The notes under the pieces are model-generated. The model searched no databases and was not told the origin of the DNA. It saw nothing but the letters and a program-made list of their open reading frames with translations. The translations under genes were made by a program, and so were the position numbers. From Runella aurantiaca (GTDB lineage Bacteria; Bacteroidota; Bacteroidia; Cytophagales; Spirosomataceae), in the NCBI RefSeq assembly GCF_003339505.1, contig NZ_QPIW01000002.1, positions 310,001 to 374,000 of the forward strand: a stretch of DNA of 64,000 bases, in the 5' to 3' direction. Below, one piece after another: positions 43,881-53,076 of this stretch (position 1 is the first letter of the stretch; each line of letters begins with the position of its first letter).

Positions 43881-45809
43881 TCAGATGACTGCAAATTCTC
43901 CGAATCCTTTGCCAATTTTTCGGTTCTGTAATTTTTCGGCTATTTCTCCCAGAATTGCAGGGTCGTCAATTGTAGAAGGAACGTTGTAAGATTCGCCGTC
44001 GGCGATTTGGCGCATCACTTTTCGCAGGATTTTTCCCGAACGGGTTTTGGGCAAACGTTTTACAATTAACGCACTTTTGAAGTACGCCACAGCCCCAATT
44101 TGTTCTCGAATTAGCGTCACCAATTGCGTTTCAATCGTCGGCTCGTCGATGGCCATTCCATCTTTGAGCACCACAAACGCCACGGGGCGCTGTCCGCGCA
44201 TCTCGTCCTGAATTCCCACCACGGCACATTCCGCCACTGCTGGGTGCGAAGCCACAAATTCTTCCATTTCACCCGTAGAAAGGCGGTGCCCCGCCACGTT
44301 GATGACATCGTCTACGCGGCCCATGATGTACACGTAGCCGTCGTCGTCTTTGTAGCCGCCGTCGCCCGAAAAATAATAACCCGCGAATTTTGAAAGATAC
44401 GATTCATGAAAGCGGGCATCGTCGTTCCAGAGCGTGGGGAGGCAGCCGGGAGGCAGTGGAAGTTTGAGGCAAACGTATCCTTCGTGATTGGCTTCCAACG
44501 GCTGCCCGTCTTCGTCCAGAATCTGCACATCAAATCCACAAACAGGTTTGGTAGCGGAGCCGGGTTTGACGGGCAAAAGCTCCACGCCCGTCATGTTGGC
44601 AATCATCGGCCAGCCAGACTCTGTTTGCCACCAATGATCAATGATGGGCTTGTTGGTTATTTCCTGCAACCATTTGAGGGTAGAAGGGTCGCAGCGCTCT
44701 CCGGCCACGAAGAGCTGTTGGAGGCCGCTAAGGTCGTATTTTTGGAGAAATTCAGCCTGTGGGTCTTCTTTCCGGATAGCACGAAACGCCGTGGGCGCGG
44801 TGAAAAATACTTTTACCTGATGTTCTGAAATAATGCGCCAAAAGGTGCCCGCATCGGGGGTTCTAACTGGTTTTCCTTCAAACAAAATGGTGGTACAACC
44901 CTGAATAAGTGGGGCATAGATAATGTATGAATGACCAACTGCCCAGCCCAAATCAGAAGCGGCCCAATACACATCTCCCGGCTGAATGTTGTACACATAC
45001 TGCATCGAAAATTTCATGGCGACGGCGTGGCCCCCGTTGTCGCGAACGATTCCTTTGGGCTTGCCTGTGGTACCCGACGTGTACAAAACGTACAGCGGGT
45101 CGAGGGCGTCAACGGGCACGCAATCAACGGGTTTGGCCTTCGCAACGGCGGTGCTAAAATCAACGTCGCGCCCCGCGTGCATAAGAGCGTGAATCTGGGG
45201 ACGCTGTAAAATTAAACAGTGAGGTGGTTTAAATTGAGCAAGGTGAATGGCGTCGTCGAGCAACGGTTTGTACGGAATCACCCGCTCAAACTCAATACCG
45301 CACGAAGCCGAAATAACGACCTTAGGGCGGGTATCGTCAATGCGTATGGCCAGTTCGTGCGGGGCAAATCCTCCGAAAACTACCGAATGAACCGCCCCCA
45401 AACGGGCGCAAGCCAGCATCGTAAAAGCTGCTTCGGGTACCATCGGCATATAAATCACGACACAATCGCCTTTTTCGACGCCCAATTGACGCAATGCTCC
45501 TGCCAATTTTGCCACTTCCGATTGAAGTTGGGCGTAGGTGTATTTTTGAACGGTTTTGGTCACGGGAGAATCATAAATAAGCGCCACCTGCTCCGACCGG
45601 CCGTGCTCTACGTGATAATCCACGGCCAAGTAGCAGGTGTTTAGTGTTCCCCCTTCAAACCACCGATAAAACCCCTTTTCGTTCATCGTTAATGTCTGAA
45701 CGGGTGCATTATACCACGCAATTTTGGTGGCCTGTTCGGCCCAAAAATCCATAGGACTAGCAAGGCTGGCTTCGTAAAAGCCTGCATACGAGGGGGTTGG
45801 TGATTTCAT
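43881..45809 (-). CDS. Propionyl-CoA synthetase-like acyl-CoA synthetase
   Basis: This 642-residue paralogue of Acs activates a short-chain acid, probably propionate or acetate. The P-loop VLYTSGTTGKPKGIVRDNGG and the RVDDVINVAGHRLSTGEMEE segment are typical of PrpE/AcsA2 enzymes and unlike Acs proper. It also has DHWWQTESGWPM, YYFSGDGGYKDDDGYVYIMG and the lysine motif LPKTRSGKILRK. It lies 24 bases downstream of the response-regulator gene, so the two share a transcript. Confidence 0.92.
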   Translation of the reverse strand: MKSPTPSYAGFYEASLASPMDFWAEQATKIAWYNAPVQTLTMNEKGFYRWFEGGTLNTCYLAVDYHVEHGRSEQVALIYDSPVTKTVQKYTYAQLQSEVAKLAGALRQLGVEKGDCVVIYMPMVPEAAFTMLACARLGAVHSVVFGGFAPHELAIRIDDTRPKVVISASCGIEFERVIPYKPLLDDAIHLAQFKPPHCLILQRPQIHALMHAGRDVDFSTAVAKAKPVDCVPVDALDPLYVLYTSGTTGKPKGIVRDNGGHAVAMKFSMQYVYNIQPGDVYWAASDLGWAVGHSYIIYAPLIQGCTTILFEGKPVRTPDAGTFWRIISEHQVKVFFTAPTAFRAIRKEDPQAEFLQKYDLSGLQQLFVAGERCDPSTLKWLQEITNKPIIDHWWQTESGWPMIANMTGVELLPVKPGSATKPVCGFDVQILDEDGQPLEANHEGYVCLKLPLPPGCLPTLWNDDARFHESYLSKFAGYYFSGDGGYKDDDGYVYIMGRVDDVINVAGHRLSTGEMEEFVASHPAVAECAVVGIQDEMRGQRPVAFVVLKDGMAIDEPTIETQLVTLIREQIGAVAYFKSALIVKRLPKTRSGKILRKVMRQIADGESYNVPSTIDDPAILGEIAEKLQNRKIGKGFGEFAVI

Positions 45810-45833
45810 AAGTAATGAAATTTAAAAGGGAAG

Positions 45834-46217
45834 CTACACGGCGCTCATCGTAAGTGCGTTTACTTTGGCCACCATGTCGCGGGTTGAAAACGGTTTAGGT
45901 ATGTATAAATCGGCGCCAAGATCATATCCTTTTTGCAGGTCAGTTTCGCGGCTTTTTGAACTCATAAAGATGACCTTGGCATGTTGATATTCTGGTGAGC
46001 TTTTGATAAAACGGCACACCTCATACCCGTCGACTTTGGGCATCATAATGTCTAATAAAACAACGTCTGGAATTTCAGTGCGAACGATATCAACGGCTTC
46101 TTCGCCGTCGCGGGCAATAAAAACTTTGTATCCTTCCTTTTTCATCAGGAATTCCAGCGACATCAAAATATTGGGCTCGTCGTCTACTATTACTATTTTT
46201 ATATGTTGGCGTGTCAT
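45834..46217 (-). CDS. Receiver-only response regulator
   Basis: This 127-residue CheY-like single domain has the acidic pair in IVIVDDEPN, the phosphorylated aspartate in VVLLDIMMPKVDG, the threonine/serine position in VIFMSSKS and the lysine in YIPKPFS. There is no output domain. It lies between the fused transporter-kinase gene (108 bases upstream) and the acyl-CoA synthetase gene (24 bases downstream), so it is the likely phosphate acceptor of that kinase. In other phyla the comparable CrbR has a DNA-binding domain; here the output must be through protein contacts or another regulator. Confidence 0.92.
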   Translation of the reverse strand: MTRQHIKIVIVDDEPNILMSLEFLMKKEGYKVFIARDGEEAVDIVRTEIPDVVLLDIMMPKVDGYEVCRFIKSSPEYQHAKVIFMSSKSRETDLQKGYDLGADLYIPKPFSTRDMVAKVNALTMSAV

Positions 46218-46325
46218 ATAGGCAGTATGTTCGTAGGGTGACCTAGGAGTTTTGAGTGAATAACGTTGTAAAATAGAAAATTTATTCTCTTAAAATAAAA
46301 TTGTGATCGCAAAGAGATATAGATA

Positions 46326-49022
46326 CTACACTGGTATTTCAAAAGTAAACAGCGCTCCTGCATCTATTGTACTCTGCACATGAATGCTTCCTTGATGCAG
46401 TTCAATGATTTTTTTGGAGATGGCCAGCCCCAGTCCGCTGCCTTTGGGCTTGCGGGCAAGCGGGGCATTTCCTTGGTAAAATTTATCAAAAATCAGGGCA
46501 ATATGCTCCGCACTGATGCCGGGCCCATTGTCTTTGACACTGATAGAAAGGTAATTGCCTTCTGCCATTGCCCTTACTTCGATTAGCCCGTTTTGGGCGG
46601 GACAAAATTTGATGGCGTTGGATAACAAATTGATGAGCACTTGCATCAATCGGTCAAAATCTCCGTTTATCGTGGGTAGTTTGCCCGCGTAAGAAGTTTG
46701 AATGATAATGTTTTTTTCGGTGGCCAACGCCATAATGGAATTGATAGATTCGTCGATGAGGGTTTCTGGTTGAAATGTTTCTTTGGTCAATTGGTATTTT
46801 CCAGTTTCAAACCGTTCCAAATCAAGCACTTGGTTGATAAGCCGGGTCAGGCGGTCTGATTCTTTGATGATGGTACTCAGAAAATGCTTTTGCTGTTCTT
46901 CGTCCATGTCGGGATTGTCGTGGACAATTTCCGACAGCGCCCGAATAGAGGTCATGGGCGTCCGGATTTCGTGCGTAACCGTCGACAGAAAATCATCTTT
47001 TTCGCGGTCGGCCTGTTGCAGGCGCTCATTGGCTTCTTTGAGCTGACCCGTGAGTTGCTCCAGTTCGCGCGATTTGCGCGTCAGCTCTTCGTTCACAATG
47101 CGCAGTTCTTGCGACGTTTTTAAAATATCAATCACTTCATTCACCGTTACGGGTTCTTCCTTCGCCACCGACGCCACCACCACCCGCGCCGAAGCAGCCC
47201 CAATGGCACCGCTGAGCATTTTTTCAGCATAATTGACCAACTGCGGGTCGGCATATTTGGCAGAAAGGGCAAGTTTATTGCGTTTGACGTAGAGCGTTAC
47301 GGCCCGTTGGGCGCGCATTTCCCCGAAAAATTTACTTAAAAGATTCGTTATGTCAGTCACCAATGCTTTTCCTCGCCAAGCCACCGAACGTTCGTAAGAC
47401 GTATCGTATTTGAAAATATCCACAAACAACGCGGCTTGGTTGTGCTCTACGGCACTTTGGGAGAAATTTAGCGCTCCCAAAACGTAGAATGAAACGTTAA
47501 AAAGCAACGACCAAAAGACGCCGTGCGAAAGGCTGTCCATCCCCTCAAGTCCCATAAGTGCTTCTGGCCTAAGCCAATGAATGTGCGCGGGTCCATGCGC
47601 CAAAAAGTCGGAAGAGATAAGGCCATTTGAGGCCATTGAGGGAATAATCAGGGTATAAAACCAAACAGTTGTTCCCGCCAAAATTCCGCTCATCGCTCCG
47701 GTCAGATTGGCCCGTTTCCAACAGATTCCACCCAAAGCAGCGGGCGCAAACTGCGCCACCGCCGCAAACGAAACCATGCCGACCGATACCAACGAATACT
47801 TGTCACTGACGTTTTTGTAGTAAGCATAGGCTAGCAAAATAATGACGGCAATAAATAAACGACGGGCGGTAATGACAAAACTCCCAATCGAAGAACCCAT
47901 GCGTTCTTGCCATCCCCGACGGCTCACCAAAAAAGGCATGAGTAAATTATTGCTGAACATCACCGTCAAGGCGGTACATTCCACGATAATCATGCTCGTA
48001 GCCGCCGAAAATCCGCCCAAATAAGTCAGAAAAGCCAAACCTTGTTGCTTAAAATGCAGTGGTATGGCCAGCAAATAGGTGTCAGATTTGATGGCTTCAT
48101 CGGTGAAAAGTAATTTTCCGCTGAGGGCAATAGGTAAGACAAAAATATTGATAATCAGCAGGTAAAGCGGGAATAACCATTGTGCTTTTTTGAGGTGATT
48201 TTCGTCGATATTTTCCACCACCGTTACCTGAAATTGACGAGGTAAAAACAGAATAGCAATGGCGGCCAGAAAGCAATGCCAGAACCAATTCCCGGTTTGA
48301 TTTTCGGGTAAAGTAAATAGTTTACGAAGTTCGGGGACTTTCACGGCGCGGGTGACGATGTCGTCGAAGCCGTTGAAAATGCCGAAGGTAATGAAAAGCC
48401 CAACCGCTAAAAACGCAAATAACTTGACCAAAGACTCAAAGGCAATGGCCGCAACGAGGCCTTCGTGGCGTTCGTTGGCTTCTAGTTTTCGGGTTCCGAA
48501 TAGAATCGCAAACACAATCAGCGTCAGGGCGATGTAAAACGATTGGTCGCTCAAAAATGATTGATTGGGCGAGGTGTCATTGCCCGACAGAATCAGAAAG
48601 CTGCTTGTAATGGCTTTGAGTTGAATGGAAATGTAGGGGATGATGCCCAGTAAACACACCACGGCCACAATTACGCCTAAGGCGCGACTTTTGCCATAAC
48701 GGGCGGAGATAAAATCGGCAATGCTGGTGATTCTCTGGACTTTACAAATGCGAATAATCTTCCTGAAAATAATCCACCAAAGCGGAATCACGAGCGTAGG
48801 GCCGATATAAACGCTTAGAAAATCTGGCCCCGATTCGGCCGCCCGACCCACGCTGCCATAAAATGTCCAAGCGGTGCAGTAAACGGCCAATGAAAGAGCA
48901 TACACGTAAGGATTATTCACCCAACTGCGTTTGTGGGATGAGCGGCGCTCGGCCAGGTCGGCAATCACAAACAAGAGCAACAGGTACAATAAAGACCAAC
49001 AAATAATCCAAAAACTACTCAT
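46326..49022 (-). CDS. SLC5 solute symporter fused to STAC domain and histidine kinase (CrbS-like)
   Basis: The protein has about 898 residues. Residues 1-500 are a sodium/solute symporter with about 13 helices (AVYCTAWTFYGSVG, ITSIADFISARYGKS, YLGGFSAATSMIIVE). Then come a STAC-type linker domain (about 565-625), a coiled coil, and a histidine kinase core: H-box STVTHEIRTPMTS with His about 684, N-box NLLSNAIKF, G1 DNGPGI and G2 GSGLGL. CrbS kinases sense or move acetate and control acs in Proteobacteria; two acyl-CoA synthetase genes lie downstream here. ATG at 49022 is chosen; it overlaps the end of the small membrane gene by 8 bases. Confidence 0.93.
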   Translation of the reverse strand: MSSFWIICWSLLYLLLLFVIADLAERRSSHKRSWVNNPYVYALSLAVYCTAWTFYGSVGRAAESGPDFLSVYIGPTLVIPLWWIIFRKIIRICKVQRITSIADFISARYGKSRALGVIVAVVCLLGIIPYISIQLKAITSSFLILSGNDTSPNQSFLSDQSFYIALTLIVFAILFGTRKLEANERHEGLVAAIAFESLVKLFAFLAVGLFITFGIFNGFDDIVTRAVKVPELRKLFTLPENQTGNWFWHCFLAAIAILFLPRQFQVTVVENIDENHLKKAQWLFPLYLLIINIFVLPIALSGKLLFTDEAIKSDTYLLAIPLHFKQQGLAFLTYLGGFSAATSMIIVECTALTVMFSNNLLMPFLVSRRGWQERMGSSIGSFVITARRLFIAVIILLAYAYYKNVSDKYSLVSVGMVSFAAVAQFAPAALGGICWKRANLTGAMSGILAGTTVWFYTLIIPSMASNGLISSDFLAHGPAHIHWLRPEALMGLEGMDSLSHGVFWSLLFNVSFYVLGALNFSQSAVEHNQAALFVDIFKYDTSYERSVAWRGKALVTDITNLLSKFFGEMRAQRAVTLYVKRNKLALSAKYADPQLVNYAEKMLSGAIGAASARVVVASVAKEEPVTVNEVIDILKTSQELRIVNEELTRKSRELEQLTGQLKEANERLQQADREKDDFLSTVTHEIRTPMTSIRALSEIVHDNPDMDEEQQKHFLSTIIKESDRLTRLINQVLDLERFETGKYQLTKETFQPETLIDESINSIMALATEKNIIIQTSYAGKLPTINGDFDRLMQVLINLLSNAIKFCPAQNGLIEVRAMAEGNYLSISVKDNGPGISAEHIALIFDKFYQGNAPLARKPKGSGLGLAISKKIIELHQGSIHVQSTIDAGALFTFEIPV

Positions 49023-49218
49023 CTTCTGCTTTAGATTGACGAAGTAACCACGCCGTAGCCCCAATAATCAGTAACCATGCCCCAAACAGAAAACCGTAAA
49101 ATACGGGGATACTCCCAATGAATGTAGGCTTGTTGAAAATCGAAAGAAAGGGGGTATTGAAGAGGACAATAGCCACTACACACAACGCCACCAATGAAAT
49201 TTTACGATTTGTATTCAT
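49015..49218 (-). CDS. Small two-helix membrane protein, probable symporter accessory subunit
   Basis: A 67-residue protein with two hydrophobic helices (ISLVALCVVAIVLFNTPFLS and FYGFLFGAWLLIIGATAWLL) separated by FNKPTFIGSIPV. The size and layout match the DUF3311/DUF997 type small proteins encoded just before SLC5-type transporters. Its stop overlaps the start of the transporter-kinase gene, which favours coupled translation and a shared complex. The family assignment is by eye. Confidence 0.8.
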   Translation of the reverse strand: MNTNRKISLVALCVVAIVLFNTPFLSIFNKPTFIGSIPVFYGFLFGAWLLIIGATAWLLRQSKAEDE

Positions 49219-49263
49219 AAGAAGGGATAAAGTGAAGGTGCCTGCTAAGCGTTGCCGTTATAA

Positions 49264-49301
49264 AATGATTGCCGAAGAGCGATACTACTTCGACAATCAT
49301 T
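49264..49301. repeat. Interrupted inverted repeat upstream of the transporter-kinase pair
   Basis: AATGATTG and CAATCATT form the outer arms, with GAAG and CTTC inside after two unpaired bases. It lies in the 103-base gap between two small membrane genes. It could be an attenuator, an RNA processing site or an operator. Confidence 0.6.
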
Positions 49302-49321
49302 CAAACTACTAAACCCTAAAC

Positions 49322-49546
49322 CTAACTTTTACTGTCGTATTCGCCTTTGAGGGCGTAAATTCCAAAAGTAGCCAGGCTCCCTACAATAAGAGGACACAAG
49401 ATAAAGGTATAAATTCCCGCAGGAATCAAGTCTTCGGGTTTGCCCGTGCCAAATTTGGGGATGGCCTGATTGATTAATAAATAATACCCTGCGGCGGCAC
49501 CCACGGCCAACCAGATAATGCCTGCTAGTCTTTTTATCGTATTCAT
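49322..49546 (-). CDS. Small two-helix membrane protein (DUF6814-like)
   Basis: A 74-residue protein with helices LAGIIWLAVGAAAGYYLLIN and IYTFILCPLIVGSLATFGIY and a polar end GEYDSKS. It resembles the DUF6814 proteins that accompany MFS transporters in Bacteroidota; I judge this by eye. ATG at 49546 is chosen over 49606 because the extra 20 residues are polar and would overrun a likely leader. It follows the MFS gene by 72 bases. Confidence 0.78.
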   Translation of the reverse strand: MNTIKRLAGIIWLAVGAAAGYYLLINQAIPKFGTGKPEDLIPAGIYTFILCPLIVGSLATFGIYALKGEYDSKS

Positions 49547-49618
49547 TGTCTTTGTTGTTGCTAAATCAGTTGAAAAAATAGGGGTAATGAACGTTTTGTT
49601 ACTCATTGATTTGGTGAA

Positions 49619-51217
49619 CTAGTCATTCACGTTGCGGTCTTTACCGTTGATGTACAGTAATCCAATGACAAAACAGATTCCTGCAATGACAATCGGATAC
49701 CAAAGTCCTTCGAGGTAAGGAGCCGCGTTGGGCAATGCTTCACCTGCTTCTTTGGCGATGTCGTTGGCTTTGCCAGCTGAGGCAACCAAAGCGGTAGCGA
49801 TGGTAGGTAACAGTCCACCAAATACACCGTTTCCGATGTGGTACGGCAATGACATGGACGTGTAGCGAATGCGGGTCGGAAACATCTCAACGAGGAAGGC
49901 TGCGATAGGGCCGTAGACCATTGTTACGAAAATCACCTGAATAAAGACTAGCCAAATCAGCGTCCATTTGTCGCTGTCATTGATGGTGACGAGTTTCTTG
50001 ATTTCGGGTTTTACGGGGGCTGCGGAGGCGTCGGCTAAGATTTTTTCAATCTTCGATTCTTCGAATTGGGTGCCGTCCGTATATTCTTTTTTGGTAGTGG
50101 TGACAATGAGCGAATCTTTGGTTTCAACCCCGTCTTTTTTGTCCAGCGTACGGGTTATCCCTACCGTTGTTTTTTCGACTACTTCTGTTTTGTTTTGGAT
50201 GTTGGTGGTCTGGTACATTTTTTCGTAAATCGGACGGTACGATAATATGGCAATCAACATACCGGCCAGCATGATGCCTTTGCGGCCAATCTTATCAGAC
50301 AACCAACCGAATAACACAAAGAATGGCGTGCCCAACATCAGCGCGTAGGTCATCAGCGCGTTGGATTGCTGAAGGTCAATGGTCATTACTTTTTGGAGAA
50401 AGCTCAACGCGTAAAATTGCCCCGTGTACCACACAACTCCCTGACCCATAGTGGCTCCCAATAAAGCTAACAACACAAATTTGAAGTTGTAACGGTTGCC
50501 AAATGATTCTTTTAACGGGTTGGTGGAGGTTTTTCCTTCGGCTTTTGCTTTGGCAAACAACGGCGATTCGTGCATGTTTTTACGAATCAGAACTGAAACG
50601 TATACCATGATGATGGAAACCAAAAACGGTACGCGCCAGCCCCATTCGGCAAATGCCTCTTTCGACATGCTGTTTTGGGTCAATTGAATCACAATCAGCG
50701 ATACAAACAACCCTGCCGTAGCTGTGATTTGAATCCATGAAGTCCAGAACCCACGCTTGTCGGCGGGAGAGTGCTCGGCCACATAAGTAGCGGCGCCGCC
50801 GTATTCGCCGCCGAGGGCTAATCCTTGCAAAAGACGCAGTAAAAGCACTAGGGTAGGGGCCAAGAAACCGATGGTTTCGTAGCTGGGAATCAAGCCAATC
50901 ATAAACGTAGCGCCGCCCATCAGCAGCAACGTTACCATGAAGGTATATTTTCGGCCAATGAGGTCACCCAAGCGGCCAAAGAAAATGGCTCCGAATGGAC
51001 GAACCACAAAGCCTGCGGCAAAAGTGGCTAAGGTAGAAAGAAAGGCCGCGGTGGGGTTGCCGTCTGGAAAAAACTTGGTGGCAATAATTGTCGCCAAGCT
51101 TCCAAAGATGTAGAAATCGTACCACTCAATCATCGTACCGACCGACGATGCCGCAATGATGGCCGCTAAGCTTTGTTTTTTCTGCGCTTTAGAATTTGTT
51201 GTTGCAGATTCTGACAT
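49619..51217 (-). CDS. MHS-family MFS transporter with an extra extracytoplasmic loop
   Basis: This 532-residue secondary transporter is related to ProP, KgtP and ShiA, which move small carboxylates and zwitterions with protons. MFS motif A occurs twice (GRLGDLIGRK about residue 81; GWLSDKIGRKG about 304) and the MHS segment LQGLALGGEYGGAATYVAEH is clear. Residues 331-416 form an inserted, polar K/T/E-rich loop between helices 9 and 10, on the outer side. The context suggests acetate, propionate or a related acid as cargo. Confidence 0.92.
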   Translation of the reverse strand: MSESATTNSKAQKKQSLAAIIAASSVGTMIEWYDFYIFGSLATIIATKFFPDGNPTAAFLSTLATFAAGFVVRPFGAIFFGRLGDLIGRKYTFMVTLLLMGGATFMIGLIPSYETIGFLAPTLVLLLRLLQGLALGGEYGGAATYVAEHSPADKRGFWTSWIQITATAGLFVSLIVIQLTQNSMSKEAFAEWGWRVPFLVSIIMVYVSVLIRKNMHESPLFAKAKAEGKTSTNPLKESFGNRYNFKFVLLALLGATMGQGVVWYTGQFYALSFLQKVMTIDLQQSNALMTYALMLGTPFFVLFGWLSDKIGRKGIMLAGMLIAILSYRPIYEKMYQTTNIQNKTEVVEKTTVGITRTLDKKDGVETKDSLIVTTTKKEYTDGTQFEESKIEKILADASAAPVKPEIKKLVTINDSDKWTLIWLVFIQVIFVTMVYGPIAAFLVEMFPTRIRYTSMSLPYHIGNGVFGGLLPTIATALVASAGKANDIAKEAGEALPNAAPYLEGLWYPIVIAGICFVIGLLYINGKDRNVND

Positions 51218-51290
51218 TAGTGTAGGAAAGTTAGGTGTTATAATTAGAGAAAATATAAGGGTTTCGGAGGAGGGTTTTACTTAACTAAAC

Positions 51291-52667
51291 TCAAAGATAC
51301 GTTTGGAATTGAACGATAAACTCGCCTTTGTTGCCATCTATTACATCTTTGGCGGTGTAGATGGGGCGAGTTGAGTACTGTAAAGTAATTTTTGCGTGGT
51401 GCCCGTCGATGAAAAAGTTGCTGCCAAGGTCAAAGTAGCTGCCTGTTTTACTGAGGGCTTCAAACTTCTTAGAGGTATAAGCGGCAAATGGCTGAACGCG
51501 GATTTTGGGTTTATCGCTGGTTTTGGGCAATAAAATTCCCGCCTGTGTATAGAAAATTGAACCCGTTCCTATCATTGGGCGGGCGTTTCCTGCGCCTGCT
51601 AATGCTTTTTTATCGCTAAACTTAGGGTCAATCGTGCCAATATTCATGATGCCGAGGTTGCGGAGGTAGTTGGGACCAAAATTGTAATTAAAATAGCCGC
51701 TGTACATCGTAATGGCCGCATTTTTCTCTTTTCTGCCGATAGGCATATCCAGAAATGCATCCAATGCAAACAAGTTTATTGAATGTTTTTGTACAATTCC
51801 ATTTTTCAGGCTTTGTGTTCCTTCTTTTTGAGAATAAAACCCTGCTCCCACGTTAAACACCTTTTTGGTGCCTACGTAGGTGCCCACTTTGAAAGGAAGG
51901 GTATTTGATTCCCGGTCAAAAAATTCATATTCTAAATAGCCTGCCAGCGCGGCTTTACTCTGGCCATTGTTGTCAACGGCGAGGCCTTCGGTGGCCGTTC
52001 CGTTGGTGGCAAACGGTTTGTTTAATGCCAAACGATACTCAAACTTTCCCGCTTTTCCTTTGGCAAAGATGCCATATTGGCGGGCAAATTGATCGCTGTT
52101 TTCAATAAGTGCCCAGTTGAATATGGGCGCATCAACGGCCAAATAATTAAGGGTGCTCGACATGGTCATTCTTGAAACCCCCATTACGTAGTGGAGTCCA
52201 GCCCCGATATTCATCGTAAATTTGTTGGGTTTCTTTGTCTCGGCATTGATGGCGGGGATGACGGTGTATTCACTCCAAAAATCATGGAAAAATAGCCCTG
52301 GTTTTTTGCCAGCACCATACCCACCCGTTCCAGAAGTGCCCGCGGCACCGCCATTGAGAAAAGACTGATTGTTGACACCAAAATGAGCCAATACCATAAA
52401 TCGGGCGCTGACTTGGGCCATGGCTAACATCCGTAAGCGCCGACCACCCACATCAAACGTTTTATCTTGGGGTGTTCCGTTGACCAATGTACCGGGATTG
52501 TTCTGTACAGACCTAGCCCATATCTGACTCCAAGTAATCAAACGCACGTATTTAGTGCCTTCAGGATTGATATTAAATTTCATTCCTGAACCATAATCCG
52601 TAGAGCCTTGGGCAAAGCTATGGGCGTAGCTTGCAGCAAAAATCAATACTAAAGATAACTTTTTCAT
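51291..52667 (-). CDS. Porin-like outer-membrane protein
   Basis: A 458-residue protein with signal peptide MKKLSLVLIFAASYAHSFAQ and many amphipathic beta strands. It begins the mature part with GMKFNINPEGTKYVRLITWS, contains RRLRMLAMAQVSARFMVLAH, and ends VQFQTYL. It looks like a phosphate-selective porin-type (OprO/OprP-like) barrel of the kind found with carboxylate modules in Bacteroidota. It is the first gene of the eight-gene minus-strand run, 73 bases before the MFS gene, and could supply outer-membrane entry for the same substrate. Confidence 0.78.
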   Translation of the reverse strand: MKKLSLVLIFAASYAHSFAQGSTDYGSGMKFNINPEGTKYVRLITWSQIWARSVQNNPGTLVNGTPQDKTFDVGGRRLRMLAMAQVSARFMVLAHFGVNNQSFLNGGAAGTSGTGGYGAGKKPGLFFHDFWSEYTVIPAINAETKKPNKFTMNIGAGLHYVMGVSRMTMSSTLNYLAVDAPIFNWALIENSDQFARQYGIFAKGKAGKFEYRLALNKPFATNGTATEGLAVDNNGQSKAALAGYLEYEFFDRESNTLPFKVGTYVGTKKVFNVGAGFYSQKEGTQSLKNGIVQKHSINLFALDAFLDMPIGRKEKNAAITMYSGYFNYNFGPNYLRNLGIMNIGTIDPKFSDKKALAGAGNARPMIGTGSIFYTQAGILLPKTSDKPKIRVQPFAAYTSKKFEALSKTGSYFDLGSNFFIDGHHAKITLQYSTRPIYTAKDVIDGNKGEFIVQFQTYL

Positions 52668-53076
52668 TGTCGGTTAAGAGGAGGAGGTTTCGAAAAATTC
52701 GGACTGCTTTGCAATCGAAGCCCCGGCGCCTTGGGCTGCAATCGTGATTCAAAACACCATAAAATACAATAAATAAAAAAAATATTGATATAGCTTTGGT
52801 CAATTAGTGTAGGTAAAGGCTAATAAAACACCCGATTTGCCTTATTTTATATTAATAATGGTGCCCAAGTCTGAATATTCTGTGGTAATTGAAGAAAAAA
52901 GCAGAATATTATAGGGTATTTTGGTGCAGATTGAAGTATAAAGGGGCACAAAATAGGAATAGGCACCCCGAAAAGTGCCTATAGTAATTTAGCAAAAGTA
53001 TATTATATTAGCAATAAATAGGAGAAATAGGGGAGAATGCAACGTAGCGTTTGACTAAAATGAACTCTTCCGAGTC
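52668..53076. other. Gene-free stretch between the porin and zinc-ribbon genes
   Basis: About 400 AT-rich bases. Near the porin gene the sequence is GC-richer and contains short self-complementary pieces. An inverted repeat ATAGGCAC...GTGCCTAT lies at 52959-52982. No ORF with coding character, tRNA or perfect TAnnTTTG box for the porin gene was seen. Confidence 0.5.
52959..52982. repeat. Short inverted repeat
   Basis: ATAGGCAC and GTGCCTAT with an eight-base spacer. It lies about 95 bases beyond the stop of the minus-strand zinc-ribbon gene and may be its terminator, though the T run is poor. Confidence 0.45.

Noticed and set aside
43739-43915. Long N-terminal extension of the Acs protein (start at 43915).
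   Set aside because: The extra 59 residues lack family resemblance, overlap the upstream gene end, and Acs proteins normally begin near the FEEYQTAYQ region at 43738.
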